In this document: positions 56,879 to 64,000 of the stretch, piece by piece
Position numbering within the stretch: position 1 is the first letter of the stretch
How the letters are laid out: every line of letters starts with the position of its first letter
From: Candidatus Planktophila sp.
GTDB taxonomy: Bacteria > Actinomycetota > Actinomycetes > Nanopelagicales > Nanopelagicaceae
Length of the DNA: 64,000 bases
Assembly (NCBI GenBank): GCA_030649935.1
Contig: JAUSFN010000017.1
Location: 108,127 to 172,126 of the forward strand
Reading direction: 5' to 3'
The notes under the pieces: model-generated
The model's input: the letters and a program-made list of their open reading frames with translations, nothing else
What the model was told of the DNA's origin: nothing
Database searches by the model: none
Translations under genes and position numbers: made by a program

Positions 56879-57690
56879 CGTGTACCAAAAATTTCATCCT
56901 GCCAGAGACCAACTACTTGTTGATTTGCATTCTTAAGATACTTTGAATAATTAGTAATATACGTATGAAAAGTAAAGCTTCTCCTATAGATGTAACCAGC
57001 ACCAAAAGTTCGCCAGATTTTCCCACCATTTTCAGTGATACGACCAAGTAAGTATCTATCAACGGCAGTTGTACCGTTCCCAAACCACCCAGCGGATTCG
57101 CCAGCAGAGCGAGAAACTAAAATAGTTCCACCACAGACCCAATCACTCCAAATCTCAACTGCCTGGGTTCCTTGAACCCCAAAGCGACGAACAGTTAAAT
57201 CAAGTGGCTCAAGATAAACATAGTTCATTGCCCGTCCCACACCGTCTGCACCTTTATCAACTATTGCATCTACTAGATCACGTAAGTGCTCTGGTCCGTA
57301 ATAATCATCGTCATCCATCTTGGCAACATAGTCTCCAGATGTTTTGCCAGCAAGGTCGGTCAATATAGATCCAAAAGTGGCTGTCTTGGCATATTTCTCC
57401 ACTTTAACTTTAACTGCTCGTTTGTTTAATTCACTAATTAATAATTTGTGTTTGGCATTTAATTGAATTCCATGCAGACCTATTGCTAATTCAAAGTTAT
57501 TCAAGGTTTGTAACTTGATTTGAGAAAGTATTGAGGTTAAATCGTCCGGTCTAATAGTAGAAAGTACGACAGATACCTTTGGATATTTTTTCATTTTTTT
57601 ACGACGAGATATACGAAGATCTGAAATCGATTGTATCTCCTGAGAAAATGTTGTTGAGCGATTCAACGAGTTATTCTCACCTGAATGCAT
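56875..57690 (-). CDS. Family 2 glycosyltransferase
   Basis: A 271-residue GT-A-fold enzyme with VSVVLSTIRPDDLTSILSQI (about 38-57), AKMDDDDYYGPEHLRDLVDA (DxD-type metal site, about 145-164), and an aromatic/Arg-rich C-terminal part. ATG 57690 is supported by TAATCT 6 bases upstream (leaderless); ATG 57594 is an alternative. It is divergent from the sulfotransferase gene across 75 bases and coupled to the second GT2. Confidence 0.85.
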   Translation of the reverse strand: MHSGENNSLNRSTTFSQEIQSISDLRISRRKKMKKYPKVSVVLSTIRPDDLTSILSQIKLQTLNNFELAIGLHGIQLNAKHKLLISELNKRAVKVKVEKYAKTATFGSILTDLAGKTSGDYVAKMDDDDYYGPEHLRDLVDAIVDKGADGVGRAMNYVYLEPLDLTVRRFGVQGTQAVEIWSDWVCGGTILVSRSAGESAGWFGNGTTAVDRYLLGRITENGGKIWRTFGAGYIYRRSFTFHTYITNYSKYLKNANQQVVGLWQDEIFGTR

Positions 57691-57696
57691 TTGGCT

Positions 57697-57759
57697 AGAT
57701 TACCAAGAATGCATGCAAAGGTGTTCGTCTCATGAAGATTGGGTCAATCCTGCTAGGAT
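57697..57759. promoter_or_regulatory. Divergent promoter pair, glycosyltransferase / sulfotransferase
   Basis: On the minus strand TAATCT (57702-57697) is 6 bases before the GT2 ATG. On the plus strand TAGGAT (57754-57759) is 6 bases before the sulfotransferase ATG (57766). Both fit leaderless starts and would link expression of the two arms. The AGGA in the plus box could alternatively be read as a weak Shine-Dalgarno. Confidence 0.4.
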
Positions 57760-57765
57760 TTCGAC

Positions 57766-58674
57766 ATGTCTCAAGGAGTTTCTACACCCAAGAAAAACAA
57801 CCAAAGCCTTACGACCTTTAAAAAGCTTCTTTTGAATTGTAAGGCTCTGCCTAAATCCGGGATTTACTTCATAAAAGAGCGGCTCGGTAAGGTAAAACCG
57901 GTGAAATCAAAGCTGGTCTTAGTCATCTCTTTCCCGCGCTCAGGCACGCATGCATTGGGTAGTTTGGTTTCGCAGGAAAATATTGGGTTTAGGTACCATG
58001 GGGAGTTCTTTGCTTTCAATCACTGGAGTTCAGTGATTGAACGACTCAATCGCTACTACCCATTTTTCTCCTTTCGGTTTTATTTGAACTTTAAAACACA
58101 AAGGCAAAAATGGCTTAAGTACCGATTTGAATCATCCACCTTAAGTGCAACTAAAACAATGAGGGCGATGAAGAAGATCCATGGAATTCACATTATTAAG
58201 GTTTTCCCTACACACCTATCGGATCCAGTTTTAGAGTCAATCATTGCCGAGCACAAACCTCATATTATTTTCTTACGCCGAAATCATCTTGATCGATTTG
58301 TTTCACATAAAAAGGCTAATAAAACTGGTAAGTGGCACACAGCTTCTACCGAGGGCGTAGAAATCGATATTGATGAAACTGAACTTAGTAAATTCATTGA
58401 TGAATATGAGAAATTTTACAATCGGTACGTTCACTTTGCTAAAACCCACGAGTGTGCTTTCTTGGATGTCGATTATGACATGTTGCAGGATACAAAAACT
58501 ATTGAGGCTATTCAGCATTTCTCGGCATGGGAAGGCTTTACAGATTTTAACAAATTAGCAAAAATCCCAACAACGGCTAAACAGGACTCTTCGCGTATTG
58601 TTCAGGATAAGTATTTGGCGAACTGCGGGAAAAAGATTTCAGATTTTGATTTTAAGAAGATTGAGGTTAGTTGA
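57766..58674 (+). CDS. PAPS-dependent sulfotransferase
   Basis: A 302-residue protein. The 5'-phosphosulfate-binding loop is [15 protein letters not shown] (54-68), and the 3'-phosphate-binding segment is [20 protein letters not shown] near 166-185 with Arg and Ser in the expected spacing. The basic N-terminal 50 residues precede the domain without a clear membrane helix. It should transfer sulfate from PAPS to a hydroxyl, probably on a glycan made by the adjacent glycosyltransferases. Its TGA overlaps the cysD ATG (TGATG), tying it to PAPS synthesis. Confidence 0.85.
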   Translation: MSQGVSTPKKNNQSLTTFKKLLLNCKALPKSGIYFIKERLGKVKPVKSKLVLVISFPRSGTHALGSLVSQENIGFRYHGEFFAFNHWSSVIERLNRYYPFFSFRFYLNFKTQRQKWLKYRFESSTLSATKTMRAMKKIHGIHIIKVFPTHLSDPVLESIIAEHKPHIIFLRRNHLDRFVSHKKANKTGKWHTASTEGVEIDIDETELSKFIDEYEKFYNRYVHFAKTHECAFLDVDYDMLQDTKTIEAIQHFSAWEGFTDFNKLAKIPTTAKQDSSRIVQDKYLANCGKKISDFDFKKIEVS

Positions 58675-59579
58675 TGCGCATAGAGAATCAAATTTTAAGA
58701 GAGTTAGAAAATGAGTCTATAGAAATATTTCGGGAGGCGGCAGTCTCTTTTCGTAAACCCGTGATGATGTACTCCATCGGTAAAGACTCTTCGGTTTTGT
58801 TGCACTTAGCAAGAAAGGCTTTTTATCCCTCACCAGTACCATTTCCTTTACTTCACATTGACACAACCTGGAAATTCAAGGAGATGATTGAGTTCCGTGA
58901 TCGCATCGTTGCTCAAACAAACTCTCAGCTCATCGTATATACCAATGAAGAGGGCGTAGCAGCTGGAGTAAATCCCTTTACATTAAACGCCTCTGAATAC
59001 ACGAGAATTATGAAGACCGTGGCGTTAAAGGCGGCTTTGGATCTTCATGGTTTTGATGCCGCAATTGGTGGTTCACGTCGAGATGAGGAAAAGAGTAGAG
59101 CTAAGGAGCGAATATTTAGCGTACGAGATCCGGGCCACAGATGGAATCCGCGTGAACAGCGTCCGGAACTGTGGCGCACCTACAACACACGATTGTTGCC
59201 TGAACAAACGATGCGTGTCTTTCCTATCTCAGATTGGACTGAGACTGATATTTGGCGCTACATCTATCAGGAAAATATCGAAGTTAATCCCCTTTATTTT
59301 TCAAAAGAGAGACCAATGGTTCAGCGCGGTGACCAATTAATTATGGTCGATGATGAGCGTTTCCCATTAGTAAATAATGAAACACCGATTATGAAAAGAG
59401 TTCGTTTTAGAACATTGGGTTGTTACCCATTGACTGCAGCTGTCGAATCAGATGCACTAACAATTGAGGAAGTTGTTGAAGAAGTCTTGCATGTCAAACT
59501 CAGTGAGAGAGCCACGCGACTCATCGATGGTGACAATGAGGATTCTATGGAAAAAAAGAAGACGGAGGGTTACTTCTAA
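58674..59579 (+). CDS. cysD: Sulfate adenylyltransferase, small subunit
   Basis: A 301-residue PP-loop ATP pyrophosphatase forming APS with CysN. The PP-loop is [20 protein letters not shown] (about 31-50), followed by [14 protein letters not shown], the [20 protein letters not shown] segment and [20 protein letters not shown] 58674 overlaps the sulfotransferase stop; the TTG one codon earlier is less likely. Its stop overlaps cysNC by one base. Confidence 0.96.
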   Translation: MRIENQILRELENESIEIFREAAVSFRKPVMMYSIGKDSSVLLHLARKAFYPSPVPFPLLHIDTTWKFKEMIEFRDRIVAQTNSQLIVYTNEEGVAAGVNPFTLNASEYTRIMKTVALKAALDLHGFDAAIGGSRRDEEKSRAKERIFSVRDPGHRWNPREQRPELWRTYNTRLLPEQTMRVFPISDWTETDIWRYIYQENIEVNPLYFSKERPMVQRGDQLIMVDDERFPLVNNETPIMKRVRFRTLGCYPLTAAVESDALTIEEVVEEVLHVKLSERATRLIDGDNEDSMEKKKTEGYF

Positions 59580-61402
59580 TGGCTACCTCTGTTATACGCC
59601 TACTTACCTGTGGCAGTGTTGATGATGGAAAGAGTACTTTAATCGGTCGCCTTCTTGTTGAAACCGATAGCGTTCCACATGACACGGTTGGCGCAGCGAG
59701 AAAAGTACGCAGGACTGGATCCACAATTCCAGCTGGGGAAATTGACTTTAGTTTGTTGACAGATGGTTTAGAGGCAGAGCGCGAGCAGGGAATAACTATC
59801 GATGTCGCGTACCGCTCTATGTCACTTCTGAACGGTAAACGTCTAATTATTGCAGATGCTCCTGGCCACGAGCAGTACACCCGCAACATGGTAGTTGCCG
59901 CCTCAAGGGCAGATATTGCGCTCGTTTTAATTGATGCAACTAAAGGTGTACGAACTCAAACTCTACGCCACTTAACAATCTGCTCATTGATGGGTGTCAA
60001 CCGCATAATAATCTCTATCAATAAATTAGATGCCCTGGATTATTCACAAAAGGTTTTCGATGAAATATCACAAGAAATAACAGCTGCCACAGATCGTTTA
60101 CAGCTTTCTGATGTTCACATTGTGCCTATCAGCGCATTAGCTGGCGACAACGTTGTCTACCCAGGTGAGAAAATGCCTTGGTATGTCGGTCCAACTCTGC
60201 AAGATGCTATCCAGAGCTGGATCGCTCCTAAGGATTTAGAGATAGATGGATTAATGCGAATCCAGATGATCGCTAGAGCTGAGAATTTTCGTGGGGTTTC
60301 AGGAACCGTGCGAGCCGGCTCATTTAGCGCCGGAGATGAGATTGTTATTTACCCTAGCAATCAGAGGGCAAAGATCGCAAGAATCGCAACCTTTACTGGA
60401 GATGTTGAAAAGGCCGTGGAAGATGATGCAATCACTTTTGTCTTGGAGCCAGAAGTTGATGCGACACGCGGAGATATAGTCGCTAAGAACCCTGCAGATT
60501 TAATCCCATCTGATCGATTTGCAGCACATGTTGTGTGGTTAAATGAAGATTCACTCATTCACAGCCGTTCATATTTAATGGTTTCTGGACCAACTACTTC
60601 TCCGGCAATAATCACAAAAATTAAACATAAAGTCGATGTGAATAGCGGAGAACATATTTCATCTGATGCTTTAAGAATGAATGAAATTGGTTTAGTTGAA
60701 ATTGCAACTGACTTTCCAATGGTTATGCAGCCTTATAGCCAGTCACGAGAGTTCGGAAACTTCATACTCATAGATCGTCTAACTCTTAAAACAGTTGGTG
60801 CAGGAATGATTCAACACTCGTTGCGCCGTGCATCCAACGTCGTCCTTCAAGATTATGAGATTACAAAAACTATTAGGTCGGCGCAAAAGAATCAAAAATC
60901 TCGAACCGTCTGGCTCACGGGCCTATCTGGTTCAGGTAAATCCACCATTGCAAACGCGCTTGAGAAGAGATTACTTGCTCAAGGAGCTCACGCATACGTC
61001 CTGGATGGCGATAATCTGAGGTTAGGTATAAATATGGATCTCGGTTTCACCCCTGAGGATCGCGCTGAAAACGTACGTAGAACCTCTGAAGTTGCAAAGT
61101 TGATGGTTGATGCAGGGTTGATTGTTATTACGGCGCTTATAAGTCCATTTGAGGTTGATCGCCAACGGGCGAAATCAATTTTTCAAGATGGTGAATTCCT
61201 TGAAGTATTTGTTGATACGCCAGTTGAAATTTGTCGAACACGCGATCCAAAGGGCTTGTATAAGAAATCTGCGGCAGGGCAAATCCCGAACTTCACTGGA
61301 GTTGGACAGGATTACGAGCGCCCGGCTCACCCAGATTTGATTCTGGATGGAACAAAACAGGTTAACGAAAACGTCGACCTCATCATGAAGGAGCTTTTGT
61401 GA
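59579..61402 (+). CDS. cysNC: Bifunctional sulfate adenylyltransferase subunit 1 / adenylylsulfate kinase
   Basis: A 607-residue fusion. The N-terminal EF-Tu-like GTPase has GSVDDGKSTLIGRLL (12-26), DAPGHEQYTRNM and INKLDALD. From about residue 440 the APS kinase domain has GLSGSGKSTIANAL, LDGDNLRLGINMDLGF and FVDTPVEICRTRDPKGLYKK. Together with CysD it turns sulfate into PAPS. This NodQ-like fusion suits a sulfotransferase and also occurs in mycobacteria. No PAPS/APS reductase or sulfite reductase is in the window. The stop overlaps the next gene by 4 bases (GTGA). Confidence 0.96.
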   Translation: MATSVIRLLTCGSVDDGKSTLIGRLLVETDSVPHDTVGAARKVRRTGSTIPAGEIDFSLLTDGLEAEREQGITIDVAYRSMSLLNGKRLIIADAPGHEQYTRNMVVAASRADIALVLIDATKGVRTQTLRHLTICSLMGVNRIIISINKLDALDYSQKVFDEISQEITAATDRLQLSDVHIVPISALAGDNVVYPGEKMPWYVGPTLQDAIQSWIAPKDLEIDGLMRIQMIARAENFRGVSGTVRAGSFSAGDEIVIYPSNQRAKIARIATFTGDVEKAVEDDAITFVLEPEVDATRGDIVAKNPADLIPSDRFAAHVVWLNEDSLIHSRSYLMVSGPTTSPAIITKIKHKVDVNSGEHISSDALRMNEIGLVEIATDFPMVMQPYSQSREFGNFILIDRLTLKTVGAGMIQHSLRRASNVVLQDYEITKTIRSAQKNQKSRTVWLTGLSGSGKSTIANALEKRLLAQGAHAYVLDGDNLRLGINMDLGFTPEDRAENVRRTSEVAKLMVDAGLIVITALISPFEVDRQRAKSIFQDGEFLEVFVDTPVEICRTRDPKGLYKKSAAGQIPNFTGVGQDYERPAHPDLILDGTKQVNENVDLIMKELL

Positions 61403-62154
61403 ATTGGATAGCTTTCGCTTTTATTGGAGCTTTCGCTCAGTTAATTGATGGGGCGCTGGGAATGGGTTTTGGGTTAACGAGTTCAACTCTTCTCGTGACT
61501 ATGGGTGCCGGTGCTGCAGTTGCCTCCGCCGCTGTGCATGCGGCTGAGATGGGCACAACACTTGCCTCCGGCGTCTCTCACTGGCATGCCGAAAATATTG
61601 ATAAAAAGATCCTCATTCGACTCGCAATTCCAGGTGGAATTGGCGCTTTTTTAGGTGCAAATTTCCTCTCATTTATTGATCTATCCACATCAAAGATATT
61701 CATTTCGACCCTCTTGTTATTTCTCGGCTTTCTTCTCCTATATCGAAATGTCGTAAAGACTGAAGCTCAAGTTAATATGGTGGAGATTAAGAACCCAAAT
61801 TTTTTAACTTTCCTAGGTTTTACTGGTGGATTTGTAGATGCTTCTGGTGGCGGTGGTTGGGGTCCATTAGTTACTCCAACTCTCCTTTCAACGACGGCTA
61901 CACAACCACGTAAAGTAATTGGCACCGTTAGCGCCGCTGAATTTGTCGTAGCTGTATCTGCGAGTGTTGGCTTTCTTGTTAATTTTTATCGGATTGATCT
62001 CGACTGGTCCACCGTCGGAGGATTGGCACTTGGAGGGGTCCTTGCCGCACCGATCGCCGCACGCTTGGTTGGCAGACTACCCGCACGTCAACTTGGAATC
62101 TTAATTGCAGTGGCAATCATCCTTCTTAATGGAATCAGAATTATTCAGGCATAG
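61399..62154 (+). CDS. TauE/SafE-family sulfite/sulfonate transporter
   Basis: A 251-residue protein with eight hydrophobic segments. It has AFAQLIDGALGMGFGLTSST (12-31) and the repeat-half motif GFTGGFVDASGGGGWGPLVT (about 136-155), which are the paired TauE/SafE signatures. The start is GTG 61399, coupled to cysNC. With cysDNC it may import sulfate or export sulfite/organosulfonate; in Actinobacteria a TauE-like gene beside cysDNC often replaces a sulfate ABC transporter (recalled). Confidence 0.88.
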   Translation: MNWIAFAFIGAFAQLIDGALGMGFGLTSSTLLVTMGAGAAVASAAVHAAEMGTTLASGVSHWHAENIDKKILIRLAIPGGIGAFLGANFLSFIDLSTSKIFISTLLLFLGFLLLYRNVVKTEAQVNMVEIKNPNFLTFLGFTGGFVDASGGGGWGPLVTPTLLSTTATQPRKVIGTVSAAEFVVAVSASVGFLVNFYRIDLDWSTVGGLALGGVLAAPIAARLVGRLPARQLGILIAVAIILLNGIRIIQA

Positions 62155-62182
62155 ATGCGCTTTCTAATTGCTCTAATAGTCT

Positions 62183-62377
62183 TTAAGGATTATAGGCTAA
62201 ACGTTCTTGTGCTTGACCCGTAACCTTGCTAATCAATTCGAAATTTTTATCGACATGCAAAATAGTTAATCCGCATTTCTCGGCAATAAAGGTGTCAAAC
62301 ATACTTATATTAATGGGCAATCCATTATTATCAGAGCGAAGTGTATGGTCAATTGAATGGAAATAATAGAATTTCAA
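62183..62377 (-). pseudogene. C-terminal remnant of a PIN-domain (VapC-like) toxin
   Basis: A 64-codon frame with MFDTFIAEKCGLTILHVDKN followed by FELISKVTGQ, matching the second half of PIN-domain nucleases (D-x-x-IA, then the H-x-D-x-x-F metal region). A normal VapC has about 130 residues and its first acidic residues at the N terminus, which are missing here; an in-frame TGA lies four codons before the TTG start. No VapB antitoxin is adjacent. It is probably a decayed toxin gene. Confidence 0.5.
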
Positions 62378-62412
62378 TTTATTTAAACCTCAAGTGTCGC
62401 TGAGTATTGCGA

Positions 62413-62418
62413 TACGCT
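62413..62418 (+). promoter_or_regulatory. -10 box for leaderless prepilin peptidase
   Basis: TACGCT ends 8 bases before ATG 62426, with no Shine-Dalgarno between, like the other leaderless candidates in this window. Confidence 0.4.
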
Positions 62419-62425
62419 CCACATC

Positions 62426-62992
62426 ATGACCAAAATCACTGTCCTAGTAACTTCCTTATTATTTGTGGGCTCGTACGTAGTTACTGGCTGGTCCATCCAG
62501 TTACTATCACTTTTTGTACTGGCCACCTTGACCATGCCACTTGCGGTTACAGATATCAAGGAGCACAAACTGCCAAACTCTCTTACTTCTGCTGGTTTCA
62601 TAGCAGGTCTAGGAGTTTCAATAGTATTAGGTATAAAAGAGAATAGTTTCTCACCTCTAATTTACTCTTTGAGTGTTGCCCTACTTGCAGGAAGCGCTTT
62701 TTTATTGCTTAATCTTGCCTCGCGGGGTGGCATGGGAATGGGTGATGTCAAACTTGCAGTAATGCTAGGTGCATTATTTGCTCCATTTGGTTGGCAGGTT
62801 TTAGTTATGGGTTTTATTGTGGCTTTTGTTTTGGGAGCAATAATTGGACTCATTTTGTTGGCGAGCAAAAAAGCCAACCGAAAAACGCTGATTCCATTTG
62901 GCCCCTACTTACTAGTGGGGGCGTGGGTATCACTGTTTTTCGGTGCGAATAAAGTCCAACACATATTTAACCTGTGGTCGATAAACTTCTAA
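62426..62992 (+). CDS. Prepilin peptidase (A24 family, short form)
   Basis: A 188-residue membrane aspartyl protease with the two catalytic aspartates in TDIKEHKLPN (Asp43) and GMGMGDVKLAV (Asp107), plus the C-terminal FGPYLLVGAWVSLFFG. About six membrane segments are present. It lacks the N-terminal zinc/methylase domain of PilD, so it is the TadV/CpaA-like or peptidase-only form. No pilin or Tad gene is in the window. It would process type IV or Flp prepilins encoded elsewhere. Confidence 0.88.
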   Translation: MTKITVLVTSLLFVGSYVVTGWSIQLLSLFVLATLTMPLAVTDIKEHKLPNSLTSAGFIAGLGVSIVLGIKENSFSPLIYSLSVALLAGSAFLLLNLASRGGMGMGDVKLAVMLGALFAPFGWQVLVMGFIVAFVLGAIIGLILLASKKANRKTLIPFGPYLLVGAWVSLFFGANKVQHIFNLWSINF

Positions 62993-63049
62993 AAAGAGAA
63001 TTGATGTTGAGATCATCAACTGGCTCCATGATCATTCGAGGCTATTACT

Positions 63050-64000
63050 TCACTTCTGTCCGTAAACCTCAACACGGCGATTGAGCGCAAATGCCTCTTT
63101 CGTTTTAGCCTTAGCCGCTGGATTGGCAGGACCAAAGTATTTTATTCGAATCGATATTTTTGGGAGACGCCTTTGAAGATAGGCTTTGGCGAAAGTGGCT
63201 CGTTGCCTTGACAGCCAAGTGTTGTCAACACCCTTCTGTATATCTGTATAACCATAAAGCCAAATTTTTGTGTACTTAAATTTCTTTACAGTTTTTGCTA
63301 TTCTAATTAACTTATCATTATTTGCTTTTATGAGCCCCCAGTAGTCTATTGTGTAGTAAATAGTATTTAAGAGTTTGATTTGTTTATCAAGATTAGCGTG
63401 AACAAGTAAACCAACATCGGCTTTTCTTTGACTACCATCTGTCGAAGTTCCCTCCACTTGCATTGTATGTGGCCCGACAGTGATTTTTGCTGACACCGGA
63501 TATGTAGCTTTGAATGTTCCGTCGGCTTTCACCAATGCTTCAACTAAGAAGATTGGGGTCGAGAATAGGTAGACGCGTGCCATTGTGCCAGGTTTGAATC
63601 CAAATCCACTTGTGGATGCATCTACCCCTTGAACTAACACAACAGAAAGACTGGAAGGATCTGTCGGAGTTCCTTGAACAACATCCTTTGATCCAGTAAT
63701 TTGAATCTTCCAACCATCGCCGGAGACTTCTACTGACTTCGGTTTTCCCGTTGTAGTTGCAGATGGAATCAACTTAATCGTTGTAGAAACTTGCACTCCA
63801 TTTTCTGTCGCGATACTCACACCTTGTGTTATCGGTTTAATAATCGTTGGCGTTAATGAAGGTGTTGGAGTCGGTGTTGGAGTCGGTGTTGGAGTCGGTG
63901 TTGGAGTCGGTGTTGGAGTCGGTGTTGGAGTCGGTGTTGGAGTCGGTGTTGGAGTCGGTGTTGGGGCCACTGCGGCCCACACTGCAAAAAGAGTTAATGA
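63050..64000 (-). CDS. OmpA-like C-terminal domain protein with (TP)n linker (5' end outside window)
   Basis: The frame runs from the right window edge to TGA 63050 (316 visible residues). The first visible residues, [12 protein letters not shown], look like the end of a signal peptide, so the true start lies beyond 64000. Next come a (TP)n linker of about 17 repeats, a beta-rich middle domain, and a C-terminal OmpA/MotB-type domain ([40 protein letters not shown]) expected to bind peptidoglycan. It is probably cell-wall associated. It is convergent with the prepilin peptidase gene. Confidence 0.8.
   Translation of the reverse strand, partial: SLTLFAVWAAVAPTPTPTPTPTPTPTPTPTPTPTPTPTPTPTPTPTPSLTPTIIKPITQGVSIATENGVQVSTTIKLIPSATTTGKPKSVEVSGDGWKIQITGSKDVVQGTPTDPSSLSVVLVQGVDASTSGFGFKPGTMARVYLFSTPIFLVEALVKADGTFKATYPVSAKITVGPHTMQVEGTSTDGSQRKADVGLLVHANLDKQIKLLNTIYYTIDYWGLIKANNDKLIRIAKTVKKFKYTKIWLYGYTDIQKGVDNTWLSRQRATFAKAYLQRRLPKISIRIKYFGPANPAAKAKTKEAFALNRRVEVYGQK
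63861..63966. repeat. 12-bp minisatellite encoding (TP)n
   Basis: ggtgttggagtc is repeated eight times without change, plus a partial ninth copy. On the coding (minus) strand each unit encodes TPTP. Twelve bases keep the frame, so copy-number change alters linker length only. Confidence 0.97.

Noticed and set aside
63001..63019. TTGATG...CATCAA inverted repeat between the convergent prepilin peptidase and OmpA-like genes.
   Set aside because: A/T-rich 6-bp stem without a T run; too weak to call a terminator.

Overview
The window looks like a chromosome segment from a low-GC, small-genome actinobacterium. The best guess is the freshwater acI group (Nanopelagicales / 'Planktophila' type), inferred from AT-rich coding DNA, very tight operons and actinobacterial marker genes. 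The markers are DUF3073 next to the purine operon, the GuaB1-type IMP-dehydrogenase relative, the TadA-associated protein, the HicB-like/DUF4097 pair, SRP RNA beside dnaX, and an acs-tlpA-nth-crp-ridA order that matches mycobacteria. No 16S rRNA, insertion sequence, phage or CRISPR array is visible, so the taxonomic assignment is an inference.

Layout. 1-14.0 kb (minus): one long purine operon, fba-purA-purD-purB-purC-purS-purQ-purL-SCP-like-purF-purM, ending in a membrane protein, DUF3073 and a partial actinobacterial protein. 14.1-14.3 kb: a 35-residue hydrophobic peptide gene with its own terminator. 14.3-24.2 kb: acetyl-CoA synthetase, a TlpA-like lipoprotein, endonuclease III, a Crp-type regulator, lysC-asd-yqeY-DUF4177-ridA, recR, dnaX and the SRP RNA. 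24.2-26.6 kb: two tRNA-Ser genes bracketing a small accessory block of hypothetical and apparently decaying genes, followed by a 55-bp direct repeat of the tRNA-Ser 3' flank. 26.7-30.3 kb: copper chaperone, small membrane protein, DUF305 protein and two NlpC/P60 peptidoglycan hydrolases. 30.3-44.3 kb: aldehyde dehydrogenase, a KimA-like permease fused to an OB-fold domain, tadA and partner, upp, malic enzyme, a DMT exporter, a YqhA-like protein, an ABC-F ATPase, kynureninase plus tryptophan dioxygenase, a PGPGW protein and a glycosyltransferase. 44.4-48.3 kb: a polyamine-type ABC importer. 48.3-54 kb: GuaB1, an ABC-2 exporter and a class-III aminotransferase behind a structured leader. 54-55.3 kb: HicB-like/DUF4097/small basic protein operon with a palindromic operator. 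55.3-62.2 kb: two glycosyltransferases divergent from sulfotransferase-cysD-cysNC-TauE. 62.2-64 kb: a PIN-domain remnant, a prepilin peptidase and the C-terminal part of an OmpA-like protein with a (TP)n linker.

How the genes work together. Purine synthesis is nearly complete from PRPP (purE/purK, purH and purN are not in this window) and reaches the AMP branch through purA/purB. GuaB1 would recycle GMP to IMP and upp would salvage uracil. CysD and CysNC make PAPS, and the adjacent sulfotransferase and glycosyltransferases suggest that the PAPS sulfates a surface glycan. Many genes start exactly at the predicted +1 of a TANNNT -10 box, so leaderless transcription appears common here.
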